The notes below the pieces were generated by a model that saw only the letters and a list, made by a program, of their open reading frames with translations, was not told where the DNA came from and did no database searches. Made by a program: the position numbers and the translations under genes. Positions 8,516 to 16,590 of a stretch of 43,458 nt of DNA are shown one piece after another. Where the stretch lies: the NCBI RefSeq assembly GCF_009865385.1, contig NZ_WWJT01000214.1:1-43458 (forward strand). The letters are read 5' to 3'. The DNA comes from Streptomyces sp. SID486. Lineage in GTDB: Bacteria > Actinomycetota > Actinomycetes > Streptomycetales > Streptomycetaceae. The first letter of the stretch is position 1. Each line of letters begins with the position of its first letter.

Positions 8516-8560
8516 CGTTTCCGGTGTTTCCGGTGTTTCCGGCTCGTGCGCCGGGCGTGC

Positions 8561-9781
8561 TCAGTCGGCGGCGCTCAGCACGGGGACCATGTGCCGGCCC
8601 ACTTGGTCGAGGCGCCGGATCACCTCGTCCTCGGAGTCGCCGCGTACGGACACGATCGCCACGGCGTCGTTGCAGTTCTCGGGTCGCTCCAGACGGTCAC
8701 CGGGACGGGCGAGCACCTGGCACTCCAGCACCCAGGGCTCGTCCGGGGGCGTCAGGGGCCGCTGGAGCACGCCGGCGCCCGCGTAGATGACGGTGAACCC
8801 GGTGAGGTGGCCGGCGGGGGCGGCGGGCAGGGGTACGGTTCCCTCCACCTGCGCCTGGATGACGGCCTCGTCCAGGTTGACGCCGGTCCGGGAGAGGAAG
8901 CCGGCGATGACGCCGCCGCCGCCCGCCCGGGCGCCGATCTCGCAGAAGACGATGTCGCCGTCGCGTACGAACATCTCGTGGTGGGTGACGCCGGTGAAGC
9001 CCGGATGGGCCGCCAGGACGCGTTCGTTGAACTCCAGCAGAGCGTCGAGCTGCGGGCCCGGGCCCAGAGCCACGTCACGGCACGGGCGCAGTCGGGTGTA
9101 GGACGTGGTCTCGTCGATGTACCGGGCGGCGACGGCGGCGACCACCTTGGAGTCCTGGACGACGCTGTCGACGTGGAAGAGTTCGCCGTCGATGAACTCC
9201 TCGACCTCGAACTCGTCGAGACGAGAGGCGTGTCCGGCCGCGAAGGAGGCGATGTCGGCCGGCTCCCGCAGGACGAAGATGTCCCGCGCACCGCTGCCCA
9301 GCCGGGGCTTGGCGACCACGGCGCCGGTCCGGGACAGCAGTTCCAGGGCGGCTGCCTCGCTGAACGGGGCGAACTCCGGGACGCGGATGCCGTGCGCGCT
9401 CAGGTGCTCCTTCATGCGGACCTTGTCGCGGAAGAGCAGCGCCTCCCGCACGGTCTGGCCCGGCAGACCGAGTTCCTCGCGCAGTTCGGCGGCGCGCAGC
9501 AGGAGCCGTTCGGTGATGGCCACCAGGCGGTCCGCTCTGTGCCCCTTGAAGCCGGCCTGGTGGTGGACCGCCTCGGCAAGCGCACGGTTGTCGTAGACAT
9601 CGACCGCCACCACGGATTCCAGTTCCTTTCCGGTGGCTTCGTCGACCTTGTCGAGGGAAGTGACCAGACGTACCGAACAGCGGTCTTCCGGCAGGAATCT
9701 ACGTCCGTCTCTGTCCTGATAGAAGGAATAGCCGATCCGGTCGAGCAGAAGGACGGTGGTCTTGCGCCGCACATCGGTCAT
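8561..9781 (-). CDS. ATP-grasp ligase of the phosphonate island
   Basis: About 406 residues. The ATP-grasp core carries VVAKPRLGSGARDIF (near residue 155, nucleotide-binding Lys and Gly-rich loop), EVEEFIDGELFHVDS (near 192) and VFCEIGARAGGGGV (near 280, Mg-binding Glu and Arg). Enzymes of this kind activate a carboxylate as acyl-phosphate and join it to an amine; several act as dipeptide ligases in phosphonopeptide pathways (RizA in rhizocticin). The start at 9781 (MTDVRRK) has GGGGG about ten bases upstream; an upstream in-frame ATG at 9931 would add 50 residues without family character. Likely the first gene of the leftward arm, divergent from the AglA-like gene. Confidence 0.75.
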   Translation of the reverse strand: MTDVRRKTTVLLLDRIGYSFYQDRDGRRFLPEDRCSVRLVTSLDKVDEATGKELESVVAVDVYDNRALAEAVHHQAGFKGHRADRLVAITERLLLRAAELREELGLPGQTVREALLFRDKVRMKEHLSAHGIRVPEFAPFSEAAALELLSRTGAVVAKPRLGSGARDIFVLREPADIASFAAGHASRLDEFEVEEFIDGELFHVDSVVQDSKVVAAVAARYIDETTSYTRLRPCRDVALGPGPQLDALLEFNERVLAAHPGFTGVTHHEMFVRDGDIVFCEIGARAGGGGVIAGFLSRTGVNLDEAVIQAQVEGTVPLPAAPAGHLTGFTVIYAGAGVLQRPLTPPDEPWVLECQVLARPGDRLERPENCNDAVAIVSVRGDSEDEVIRRLDQVGRHMVPVLSAAD

Positions 9782-10246
9782 GTCTGTCACTGCCCCCGGT
9801 TTGAATGCGCATGCGGTCCAGTACGCCTGGCATGCCCTAAGCAGGAGATTTCGGCTGCCTCGCGAAGTCCGCTTCTGCACGGCGGGACCGTTGCCCGAAG
9901 TAGCGGATGGATAAGTGGAGAGGCATGACATCGAAACCGCGACCCACCGTAGGCAGGCCCCTCTTCCAGTGTCCAGCCCTGATTATTGAAGACTAAAAGT
10001 CGGTGGTTGATTCCTGGAACAGTGCGCTGTTTGTCCGCTTTCAGGTGCTGATACATGGCGGTTGACGATAGGAAAGCGCGCACTTTCAGTCAGATCACCG
10101 GCCAAGATCGTCAAACCTTGACGGCCGCTTACCTCCATGTTTTGATCGGTGAATCTCTGCTGGATACAAGGAAAACTGCCGGTTCGCCGGCGGCGCACGG
10201 TGCCTTGACCTGGCCCTTCCAGGCATGGCAGAGAAAGGGGGAAAAA
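9782..10246. other. AT-richer divergent intergenic region between the two cluster arms
   Basis: These 465 bases separate the leftward ATP-grasp gene from the rightward AglA-like gene and are noticeably richer in A/T than the surroundings (for example GATTATTGAAGACTAAAAG near 9981). This is the natural place for the control sites of both arms. The only ORF of note is a 23-codon one at 9925-9996. No perfect operator palindrome was seen. A candidate promoter is listed separately. Confidence 0.6.
10142..10170 (+). promoter_or_regulatory. Candidate promoter for the rightward phosphonate operon
   Basis: TTGATC (10142-10147) and TACAAG (10165-10170) are 17 bases apart, about 76 bases before the chosen GTG of the AglA-like gene. 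It agrees with a vegetative-type promoter but is not proven. Confidence 0.3.
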
Positions 10247-10996
10247 GTGGTTCACGGGGGACATCTCTGGTCTGCCCTGGAGCAACCGCAGGCGAATGGT
10301 CCGGCAAGGTTTCCCGGCTGGTTTCCCGACGCGTACGAGACCTTCGCGAAAAAACTGCTCGACCAGGAACGCGCGCACCCCTGCTACTTCGGAGTCCAGG
10401 GGCAGCAGCGCGGAAACAACTGGTTCACATTATTCGACTCCTCTTTTCCGGAGGAGCACGGGGTGCACGCCCTGGCCGACAGCCTGGTGGCATTCCGTGA
10501 GCAGGCCCGGCGGGGCCCCAAGCGCCAGACACTGATCGTTTTCGCGGGCCCGCCCGAGCCGCACGCCGAGCTGGCCGATCACCAGGCGGCGTTCTGGACG
10601 CTGCTGAGAGACCTCAGCGCCGTCGACACCGATCCCTGGCCCGAGGGCTACCCGACCGACACCGCGTCCCCCGCCTGGCAGTGGTGCTTCGCGGGCGAGC
10701 CGTGGTTCACCTTCATGGCCAGTCCCGGCTACCACCACCGCGACAGCCGCAATCTGGGCCCCTGCCTGACGCTGGTGTTCCAGACCCGGCGCGTCTTCGA
10801 CGGCCTCAGCGGCTCCACCGTGGCGGGACAGGCCGCCAAGCGGCGCATCCGGGCAGCCCTGGAGCACTACGACACCGTCCCGCCGCATCCCTATCTTGGT
10901 GACCCGATGTACTCCTCCGTCCACAAATGGCGCCAGTACGCGCTGCCGGACGACCAGTCGGTGGGCGAGCCCGAGAAGTGCCCCTTCGCCGGCTGA
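10247..10996 (+). CDS. aglA: YqcI/YcgG-family haem-dependent N-oxygenase (AglA-like)
   Basis: A 249-residue YqcI/YcgG-family protein. The landmarks are FPGWFPDAYETFAKKLL near the start, HPCYFGVQGQQRGNNWFTLFD (within residues 46-68), GPCLTLVFQTR and the C-terminal EKCPFAG. AglA of argolaphos biosynthesis belongs to this family and uses haem to hydroxylate the side-chain nitrogen of arginine linked to aminomethylphosphonate; GntA of guanitoxin is related. The GTG at 10247 is chosen because AGGGGG lies five bases upstream; an earlier ATG at 10055 would add 64 residues unlike the family and lies in promoter-like sequence. Codon 62 is TTA (10430-10432), the only in-frame TTA I found in the cluster, implying bldA-dependent translation. 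The orthology is inferred from family plus gene context. Confidence 0.75.
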   Translation: MVHGGHLWSALEQPQANGPARFPGWFPDAYETFAKKLLDQERAHPCYFGVQGQQRGNNWFTLFDSSFPEEHGVHALADSLVAFREQARRGPKRQTLIVFAGPPEPHAELADHQAAFWTLLRDLSAVDTDPWPEGYPTDTASPAWQWCFAGEPWFTFMASPGYHHRDSRNLGPCLTLVFQTRRVFDGLSGSTVAGQAAKRRIRAALEHYDTVPPHPYLGDPMYSSVHKWRQYALPDDQSVGEPEKCPFAG

Positions 10997-11149
10997 CACC
11001 GTCCCGCACCCGGCCCACCTGGCCGCCCCCGCCCCGCTCGCACGCGTCATGAACCCATCCGTGTGCCGGCCCGGCAGCGCCGCTCCGCGCTGCGCGAGTG
11101 CTTCCCGAGTGCCCCTCTCCGATCCGACCGGTCGAAAGGTGACTCCGCC

Positions 11150-12055
11150 GTGCCCGACTCCGACTTCTGGTCCCGCCATGTCTTCGTGCTCTTCAGCTCC
11201 GACGCGCCCTACCGGGGCGTGCACACGGACATGGTCGAGCGGCTGCGCAAGGAGGGATTCCCACCCGTCGCCGCCCGCGCCCTGCGCGCCGACCCCGAGC
11301 TGATCGACGACCTGTACGCGGACCTCATCGCCGGCCAGTGGCAGACCTGGCGGTACCGGCTGGTGGACGCGGTCCTCGCGCTCGGCCCGGCCATGGCCCT
11401 GATCTGCCGGTACGAGGGGGACGCAGGGCCCGGTCCGGGTGGCGGCGCCCACGACGTCCTCGCCCTGCGCAAGGGCTACCAGCACCCCGAGCAGGCCGAA
11501 CACGGCACCCTGCGGCGTGACTTCGGCGCGGTCAACAGCATCGTCGGGCTGATGCACAGCTCCGACGGGCCGGCGGAGTCAGAACGCGAGGCCGCCGTCT
11601 TCGGACTGACCGCGGCGGACGCCGCCGCCGATCCGCAGGCCGCGGCGGCCGAGATCGACTACCTGTGCCAGGTGATCACCCCGCACACACCCGAACACCG
11701 GGACTTCGACCAGGTGCTCGCCGCCGTCCGCACCCGGGTGGTCGCCGCTCTGTGGGAGGACCTTCCCGCGGCCGTCCGGCAGCGGGTGCGGGACCGGTTC
11801 CCGGAGACCGCCCGGCTGGGCGACGTGGGCGCCGGAGCCGAACTGTCGGCGCTGCTCGCCGGCCACGCCCCCGAACCACTGCTTCCCTTCCTCGCCTGCG
11901 AGTTCGAGCCCCCGGCAGCTGATGGCATGCGCATGTCGGTGGCGGAGCAGGCCCTGCGGACCGCGGGCGTGGTACTCGACGCCTGGGAGCGGGTGGTGCT
12001 GGAGTCCTCGCTGCACTTCCAGCCGCTGCGCGCGAGCCGGCAGGCCGTCCGATGA
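11150..12055 (+). CDS. Divergent nucleoside-diphosphate-kinase-like protein with C-terminal extension
   Basis: A 301-residue protein. Residues 6-150 follow the NDK fold: HVFVLFSSDAPYRG in place of the usual LIKPDxxxRG, then GTLRRDFG, then LMHSSDGPAESEREAAVFG, matching the NDK HGSDS...AExEIxxFF ending. The phospho-accepting histidine (MHSSD) and the GTxR arginine are kept, but the lysine of the KPD motif is serine. A Gly-rich insertion (GPGPGGG) lies near residue 90. Residues 160-301 form an unfamiliar helical extension; ordinary NDKs have about 137 residues. The GTG at 11150 has GAAAGGTGA upstream. The TGA overlaps the next ATG, so it is translationally coupled to Fem ligase 1. A role in phosphoryl or nucleotidyl handling is possible but unproven. 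Confidence 0.7.
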   Translation: MPDSDFWSRHVFVLFSSDAPYRGVHTDMVERLRKEGFPPVAARALRADPELIDDLYADLIAGQWQTWRYRLVDAVLALGPAMALICRYEGDAGPGPGGGAHDVLALRKGYQHPEQAEHGTLRRDFGAVNSIVGLMHSSDGPAESEREAAVFGLTAADAAADPQAAAAEIDYLCQVITPHTPEHRDFDQVLAAVRTRVVAALWEDLPAAVRQRVRDRFPETARLGDVGAGAELSALLAGHAPEPLLPFLACEFEPPAADGMRMSVAEQALRTAGVVLDAWERVVLESSLHFQPLRASRQAVR

Positions 12056-13080
12056 CGGTCACCGGCGCCGAGGCACGGGTACAGATCACCGTCACGGACT
12101 CCCTCGCCTCGGTGGGCCGCGAGGACTGGAACGAGCTGGTGGCCGCCTGCGACGCCAGTGTCTTCCAGTCCTACGACTTCCTGCGCAGCGTCGAGTCCGA
12201 CCCGCTGACGTACCCGTCGGCCGCGTCATACCTGCTTGCCCGCACCCCTGGGGGCGTCCTGGTCGCGGCCCTTCCCGTGTACCTCCAGCGGACCCGTGAC
12301 CCCTTCGCGACCGGCCCCGGCGCCGACGCCGTACTGAACGCCCTGGTGGGACAGGTCTGGCACTGCTACGACACCCGCCTGCTGCACCGGGGAGAGCTGA
12401 CGGCCTGGCTCGTCGAGCAGTTCTGGCAGGCGCTCGGGGACCTGGCGGCCGAGCACCGGGCGGAGATGTGGGGCCTGGTCAACGTGCCGCTGGAAGAGCC
12501 CCTGGCGAAGCAGCTCAAGGCCATCGGCGTGACCGTCGAGGAGACGGCGCCACGCTACCGGCTCCCCATCGCGGGCGGCCCGGCGACCCTCGACGAGCAC
12601 CTGGCCGGCATCGGCCGGGCCTCACGCAGATCACTGCGGCAGTACGCGCGCCGCGCCGAGCGCTCCGGTGCGCGGATCACCCTGCGCACCGGCCGCGACG
12701 CCCTCGACCAGGACGTGCTCGATCTGTGCCTCGGCACGGCGGACAAGCACGCACCCGGTTACTACCCGCCCGACCGGCTCGGCGCGTTGATCGAGCGGCT
12801 GGGCGACGCCTGCCGGATCCTGCGCATCGATCTCGACGGCACGCTCCTGGCCACCTCCATCTGTCTGTACGACGCCACCCGCATGCACGCCTGGGCCGGC
12901 GGTTGCCTGTATCCGGCGGAACTCAACTGGAGTCCGCAGTACGCCCTGTTCGAGGCGGAACTCAGGGCGGGCTTCGGCTCCGGGCGTCCGGTCCTCGAAT
13001 GCGGCCGCCGCAACGACGAGTTCAAGCTCCGCTACGGCCTCCGGGCCCACCCCCTCGGACGCGCGGTGCGGCGCGGCTGA
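12052..13080 (+). CDS. Fem-type (BioF2/FemAB-like) aminoacyl-tRNA-dependent peptide ligase 1
   Basis: A 342-residue double-GNAT protein of the FemX/FemAB kind. The second GNAT half includes GIGRASRRSLRQYARRAERSG (within residues 187-208, a basic helix typical of the family), CRILRIDLDGTLLATSICLYD and the C-terminal RRNDEFKLRYGL motif. In phosphonopeptide pathways (dehydrophos DhpH C-domain, argolaphos) such enzymes transfer an amino acid from charged tRNA to an amine acceptor. Here the likely acceptor is aminomethylphosphonate or its peptide; which amino acid it uses cannot be read. The start overlaps the upstream stop (ATGA). A short inverted repeat, CGGGCC/GGCCCG, follows at 13084-13104. 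Confidence 0.75.
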   Translation: MTVTGAEARVQITVTDSLASVGREDWNELVAACDASVFQSYDFLRSVESDPLTYPSAASYLLARTPGGVLVAALPVYLQRTRDPFATGPGADAVLNALVGQVWHCYDTRLLHRGELTAWLVEQFWQALGDLAAEHRAEMWGLVNVPLEEPLAKQLKAIGVTVEETAPRYRLPIAGGPATLDEHLAGIGRASRRSLRQYARRAERSGARITLRTGRDALDQDVLDLCLGTADKHAPGYYPPDRLGALIERLGDACRILRIDLDGTLLATSICLYDATRMHAWAGGCLYPAELNWSPQYALFEAELRAGFGSGRPVLECGRRNDEFKLRYGLRAHPLGRAVRRG

Positions 13081-13169
13081 GCACGGGCCCTCCTCGACGG
13101 CCCGGACCTCCCGTGTGGGTCCGGAGTTCCGTTCCTCACCCGACGATTTGGAATTCGGGGGACAGCACC

Positions 13170-14552
13170 ATGTCAGCTCCAGTGGTAGAGGGATTCGACC
13201 GCAGGGCCGCCGCACTGCTGCGCGCCGCGGCCAACGACCTCAAACGCGACGACGACAACGCCGAGCGGGACCTCGGCCTGGAACCGGGCACCTTCGCCGA
13301 GTACACCTCCGGACGGCGGCCGGTGGACTGGGCCCTGCTGCGCCGGGCCGCCGAGGTCTGGCCGCTCAACGAGCGGGACCTGCTGCCCATCCACGACGAC
13401 TGCCCGACCGGCCTCACCGTCCTGCGGGCCAAGGAGTCCGTGGCCAGCTCCCGGCTGCTGGCCCGGGGCGGCACGGACTACTACGAGTACCGCGACACCG
13501 CCATGGCCCGGATCGCCTCCTACCGGCCGGAGTGGATCCGGATGCTCCAGGTCGTCGAGGACGACCGGGCGGACAACCCGAAGGTGCAGTGGAACCGCGG
13601 GCACCTGCTCTACCAGTTCACCTACTTCGTCGGCCCCGTCAACTACTACTACCGCTGGGAGGGCCGCTCGTACTGCGTCCCGATGCGGACGGGGGACTCC
13701 GTGTGGGGCCTGCCCTTCGCCCCGCACTCCTTCACCGCCCGCACCGATGCCGAGCCGGCCTACATCCTCGCCCTGACCTACGGCGGCGGCCTGACCGGGG
13801 ACGCCCAGCGGGAACTGGCGGTACTCGGCCGGCAGACGGCCCGCGACCTCGCACTGCCCGTCACGCCGGACGCCTCGTCCGCCGCGGGACCGGTCCGCTC
13901 CTTCATGGCGGCCGGCTGCGTCACACCCGCCGAGCTCGCCGCCCGCACCGGCCTCACGCCCGAGCGGATCAGGCAGCTGACCGGCAGCGGCCCGCAGGCC
14001 GTGCCCACGCCGGAGGAACTCACCGTCCTGGCGGACGGGCTGGGCGTCTCCGTACGCGATCTGCTGCCGCCGCGCAGCACCGCGCGGCACGGCGTGTCCA
14101 TCCAGCACGCCCGGGACGCGCGCAGCTGGGTGTACCCCGACGACGCGCGGCCCGCCTACCGGCTCACCCGGCTCGCGGGTGACCCCCTGCACCCGCACAC
14201 CTCGTCCCTGCAGCTCGACGTGCTCGCCACGGCGGACGCCGGCAGTGCGCCGCTGACCACCTACCAGCACCAGTACCTCTTCGTGCTCGGCGACGCGCCC
14301 GTGCGCATCAGCTGGGAGCGGGACGGCGAGCGCCGTACCGACGTGCTCGAACCGGGTGACTCCGCCTACACCGAACCTCTGGTCCCCGTCACGCTCTCCG
14401 CCGTCACCGGCACCGCCCCCCGGGTCCTGCTGCTGCGCATCGGCGGGCAGGTCACCCCCGAGGTACGCCATGCGCTGGGGGCCATGGCCGAGCAGGGCAT
14501 CGACCGATACATCGCCGAAGACCGCCTGTGGTACAGCAAGGAAGGACACTGA
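13170..14552 (+). CDS. HEPD/MPnS-family non-haem iron dioxygenase
   Basis: A 460-residue tandem HTH-plus-cupin protein, the usual length for hydroxyethylphosphonate dioxygenase (HEPD) and methylphosphonate synthase (MPnS). In the first cupin, NRGH ends at H145, Q149 is four residues on, and H186 is in FAPHSF. This is the His-x3-Gln...His set I recall for MPnS (H148/Q152/H190). HEPD uses H129/E176/H182; the position matching E176 is Gly180 here. The second cupin lacks a full ligand set, as in the family. In this cluster 2-hydroxyethylphosphonate to hydroxymethylphosphonate plus formate is expected, because a dehydrogenase and an aminotransferase follow. ATG at 13170 with GGGGGA seven bases upstream. 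Confidence 0.85.
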   Translation: MSAPVVEGFDRRAAALLRAAANDLKRDDDNAERDLGLEPGTFAEYTSGRRPVDWALLRRAAEVWPLNERDLLPIHDDCPTGLTVLRAKESVASSRLLARGGTDYYEYRDTAMARIASYRPEWIRMLQVVEDDRADNPKVQWNRGHLLYQFTYFVGPVNYYYRWEGRSYCVPMRTGDSVWGLPFAPHSFTARTDAEPAYILALTYGGGLTGDAQRELAVLGRQTARDLALPVTPDASSAAGPVRSFMAAGCVTPAELAARTGLTPERIRQLTGSGPQAVPTPEELTVLADGLGVSVRDLLPPRSTARHGVSIQHARDARSWVYPDDARPAYRLTRLAGDPLHPHTSSLQLDVLATADAGSAPLTTYQHQYLFVLGDAPVRISWERDGERRTDVLEPGDSAYTEPLVPVTLSAVTGTAPRVLLLRIGGQVTPEVRHALGAMAEQGIDRYIAEDRLWYSKEGH

Positions 14553-14557
14553 TCGCC

Positions 14558-15442
14558 GTGCCGGACACTCAGCCGATCCGGGCCCAGGGCTCCAAGGCCG
14601 CCCGCCTGCGCGCGTTGCTCTCCGGGACCTCCGTGGTCCGCGCTGTCGGTGCGCACGACGGTCTGACCGCCAAGCTGGTGCAGCGCGCCGGGTTCGAGGC
14701 CGTGTGGGCCTCCAGCTTCGAGATCTCCGCCAGCCACGGGCTGCCGGACGCGAGCCTGGTGACCATGACGCAGTACCTGGACGCCGCGATCGCGATGGAC
14801 GCGGCCACCGACATCCCGGTCATCGCCGACTGCGACACCGGTTTCGGCGGCCCGATGAACGCCGCGTACGCGATGCAGCGCTACGAGCGGGCGGGTATCG
14901 CCGCGCTCTGCATCGAGGACAAGCTCTTCCCGAAGATCAACAGCTTCGCCGACGCGGCCCAGGACCTGCTGCCCGCCGAGGACTTCGCCCTGAAGCTCAA
15001 GAACGCCAAGGACGTGCAGTCCGACCCCGACACCGTGCTGATCGCCCGCACCGAGGCGCTGATCGCCGGGCAGCCGGTGGCGGAGGCCCTGGAACGCGCG
15101 CACGCCTACGTCGCCGCGGGCGCCGACGCGGTGCTCGTGCACAGCAAGAGCCGCCGCCCCGAGGAAGTCCTGGAGTTCGCCTCCCGCTGGCGGTCCCCGG
15201 TGCCGCTGGTCGCCGTACCGACCACCTACAACACCGTGACCGAGGGCGAGCTCTACGACGCCGGGTACCGCCTGGTGATCTACGCGAACCAGGGACTGCG
15301 GGCCGCGGTCAAGGGCATGCAGGAGGTGCTGCACGATCTCGGCGGGGCGGACCGGGCCGCCGAGATCGAGGAGCGGATCGCGCCGATGGCCGAGGTCTTC
15401 GCGCTCCAGGGCATGCCGTCGACATTCCGCACGAAGCCGTGA
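14558..15442 (+). CDS. pepM: Phosphoenolpyruvate phosphonomutase
   Basis: A 294-residue isocitrate-lyase-superfamily protein. The diagnostic EDK-x5-NS motif is at residues 120-129 (EDKLFPKINS), and the Mg-binding DCDTGFGG is at 91-98. It converts PEP to phosphonopyruvate, the C-P bond-forming first step of nearly all phosphonate natural products. The GTG at 14558 gives the usual N-terminus and has GGAAGGA about ten bases upstream, inside the end of the dioxygenase gene; an in-frame start at 14528 would overlap that gene further. Its stop overlaps the GTG of the decarboxylase (GTGA), so the two are coupled. Confidence 0.97.
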   Translation: MPDTQPIRAQGSKAARLRALLSGTSVVRAVGAHDGLTAKLVQRAGFEAVWASSFEISASHGLPDASLVTMTQYLDAAIAMDAATDIPVIADCDTGFGGPMNAAYAMQRYERAGIAALCIEDKLFPKINSFADAAQDLLPAEDFALKLKNAKDVQSDPDTVLIARTEALIAGQPVAEALERAHAYVAAGADAVLVHSKSRRPEEVLEFASRWRSPVPLVAVPTTYNTVTEGELYDAGYRLVIYANQGLRAAVKGMQEVLHDLGGADRAAEIEERIAPMAEVFALQGMPSTFRTKP

Positions 15443-16590
15443 CCGGCCGGACGGCCGGTGGATCGGATGCCTTGCTCGCGGGGCTGGAGGACATCGGGGT
15501 CTCGCTGGTGTCCGGGGTGCCCTGTTCGTACTTCAAGGAGCCGATCCGGCGCCTGGAGCGGCACCCCCGGATCCGCTACGTCCCCGCGGTGAACGAGGGC
15601 AGCGCGCTGGCGGTCGCCGCCGGTGCCCGGCTCACCGGGGAACCGACCGCGGTGATCGCGCAGAACTCCGGTTTCGGCAACCTGGTCAACCCGCTGACCT
15701 CGCTGGTACTGCCGTACCGCATCCCCGTGCTGGTCCTCGTCAGCATGCGCGGCTGGCCCACGGCCGACGCGGGCGAGCCGCAGCACCACTGGATGGGCAA
15801 GGTCGTACCCGCGTGGCTGGACTCGCTGGAGGTGCCGTACTGGTGGCTGACCGCCGACGGCCCCTCGCCCGATGCGGTCGTCGCACAGGCGGGCACCGCC
15901 CTGGACTCCGGACGCAGCGCGTTCGTCCTGGTGGGCAAGGGCGCACTCAGGGACACCGCGCCGGAGGCGGAGGGCACGGCCGGCGCCCAGGCCCCCGACC
16001 GTGACGACCTGGTGGCCGCGGTCCTCGCCGAGGTGGGCGAGGAACGGATCCTGTCCACCACCGGATACCTCTCCCGCACCCTGTACAACGGCGGCGACCG
16101 GCCCGGGAACTTCTACATGCAGGGCTCGATGGGGCACGTCGCGGCTCTCGGACTGGGCGCGGCGCTGGCCCGCCCCGAGGACCGGTTCGTGGTCCTGGAC
16201 GGCGACGGCTCGGCTCTGATGCACCTGGGCTCCCTCGCCACCGTCGGCCACCACGCGCCCGCCAACCTGGTCCACGTCGTCTTCGACAACCAGGCGTACG
16301 ACTCCACCGGCGGGCAGCCCACCACGTCCGGGACCACCGACTTCGCCGCCGTCGCCCGCGCCGTCGGCTACCGGCAGGCACGCCGGGTGGGTACCCGGGC
16401 CGGGCTGCGCCCTGCTCTGCGGGCGCTGCTGGACGCGCCGGGACCCAGCCTGCTGGCGGTGGACGGGAAGGTCGGCGGCGCCCCCGGCGAGCGCGCCTCC
16501 AGCAGCCTGTCCGTCACGGACATCGCGGCGCGCTTCACGGCCCTGCACGGTGCGGCCGTCACGCCCGGCACCGCCCGGGAGGAGACGTGA
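15439..16590 (+). CDS. ppd: Phosphonopyruvate decarboxylase
   Basis: A 383-residue thiamine-diphosphate enzyme. The N-terminal VSLVSGVPCSYFKEP and PAVNEGSALAVAAGARL blocks are typical of Ppd, and the ThDP-Mg motif GDGSALMHLG begins near residue 255 and runs into FDNQAYDSTGG. It makes phosphonoacetaldehyde and CO2, the irreversible step that pulls the unfavourable PEP mutase reaction forward. The GTG start overlaps the pepM stop by four bases, and its own stop overlaps the next GTG by four. A much longer reading in the same frame (from 14356) is an artefact of GC-rich sequence. Confidence 0.95.
   Translation: MTGRTAGGSDALLAGLEDIGVSLVSGVPCSYFKEPIRRLERHPRIRYVPAVNEGSALAVAAGARLTGEPTAVIAQNSGFGNLVNPLTSLVLPYRIPVLVLVSMRGWPTADAGEPQHHWMGKVVPAWLDSLEVPYWWLTADGPSPDAVVAQAGTALDSGRSAFVLVGKGALRDTAPEAEGTAGAQAPDRDDLVAAVLAEVGEERILSTTGYLSRTLYNGGDRPGNFYMQGSMGHVAALGLGAALARPEDRFVVLDGDGSALMHLGSLATVGHHAPANLVHVVFDNQAYDSTGGQPTTSGTTDFAAVARAVGYRQARRVGTRAGLRPALRALLDAPGPSLLAVDGKVGGAPGERASSSLSVTDIAARFTALHGAAVTPGTAREET

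Noticed and set aside
9925..9996. 23-codon ORF in the divergent region, possible precursor or leader peptide
   Set aside because: The ribosome site is too close to the ATG, there is no precursor-like core, and its position fits promoter DNA better.
10055..10246. N-terminal extension of the AglA-like protein
   Set aside because: GTG at 10247 has a well-spaced AGGGGG and gives the family length; the extension is unlike the family and overlaps promoter-like sequence.
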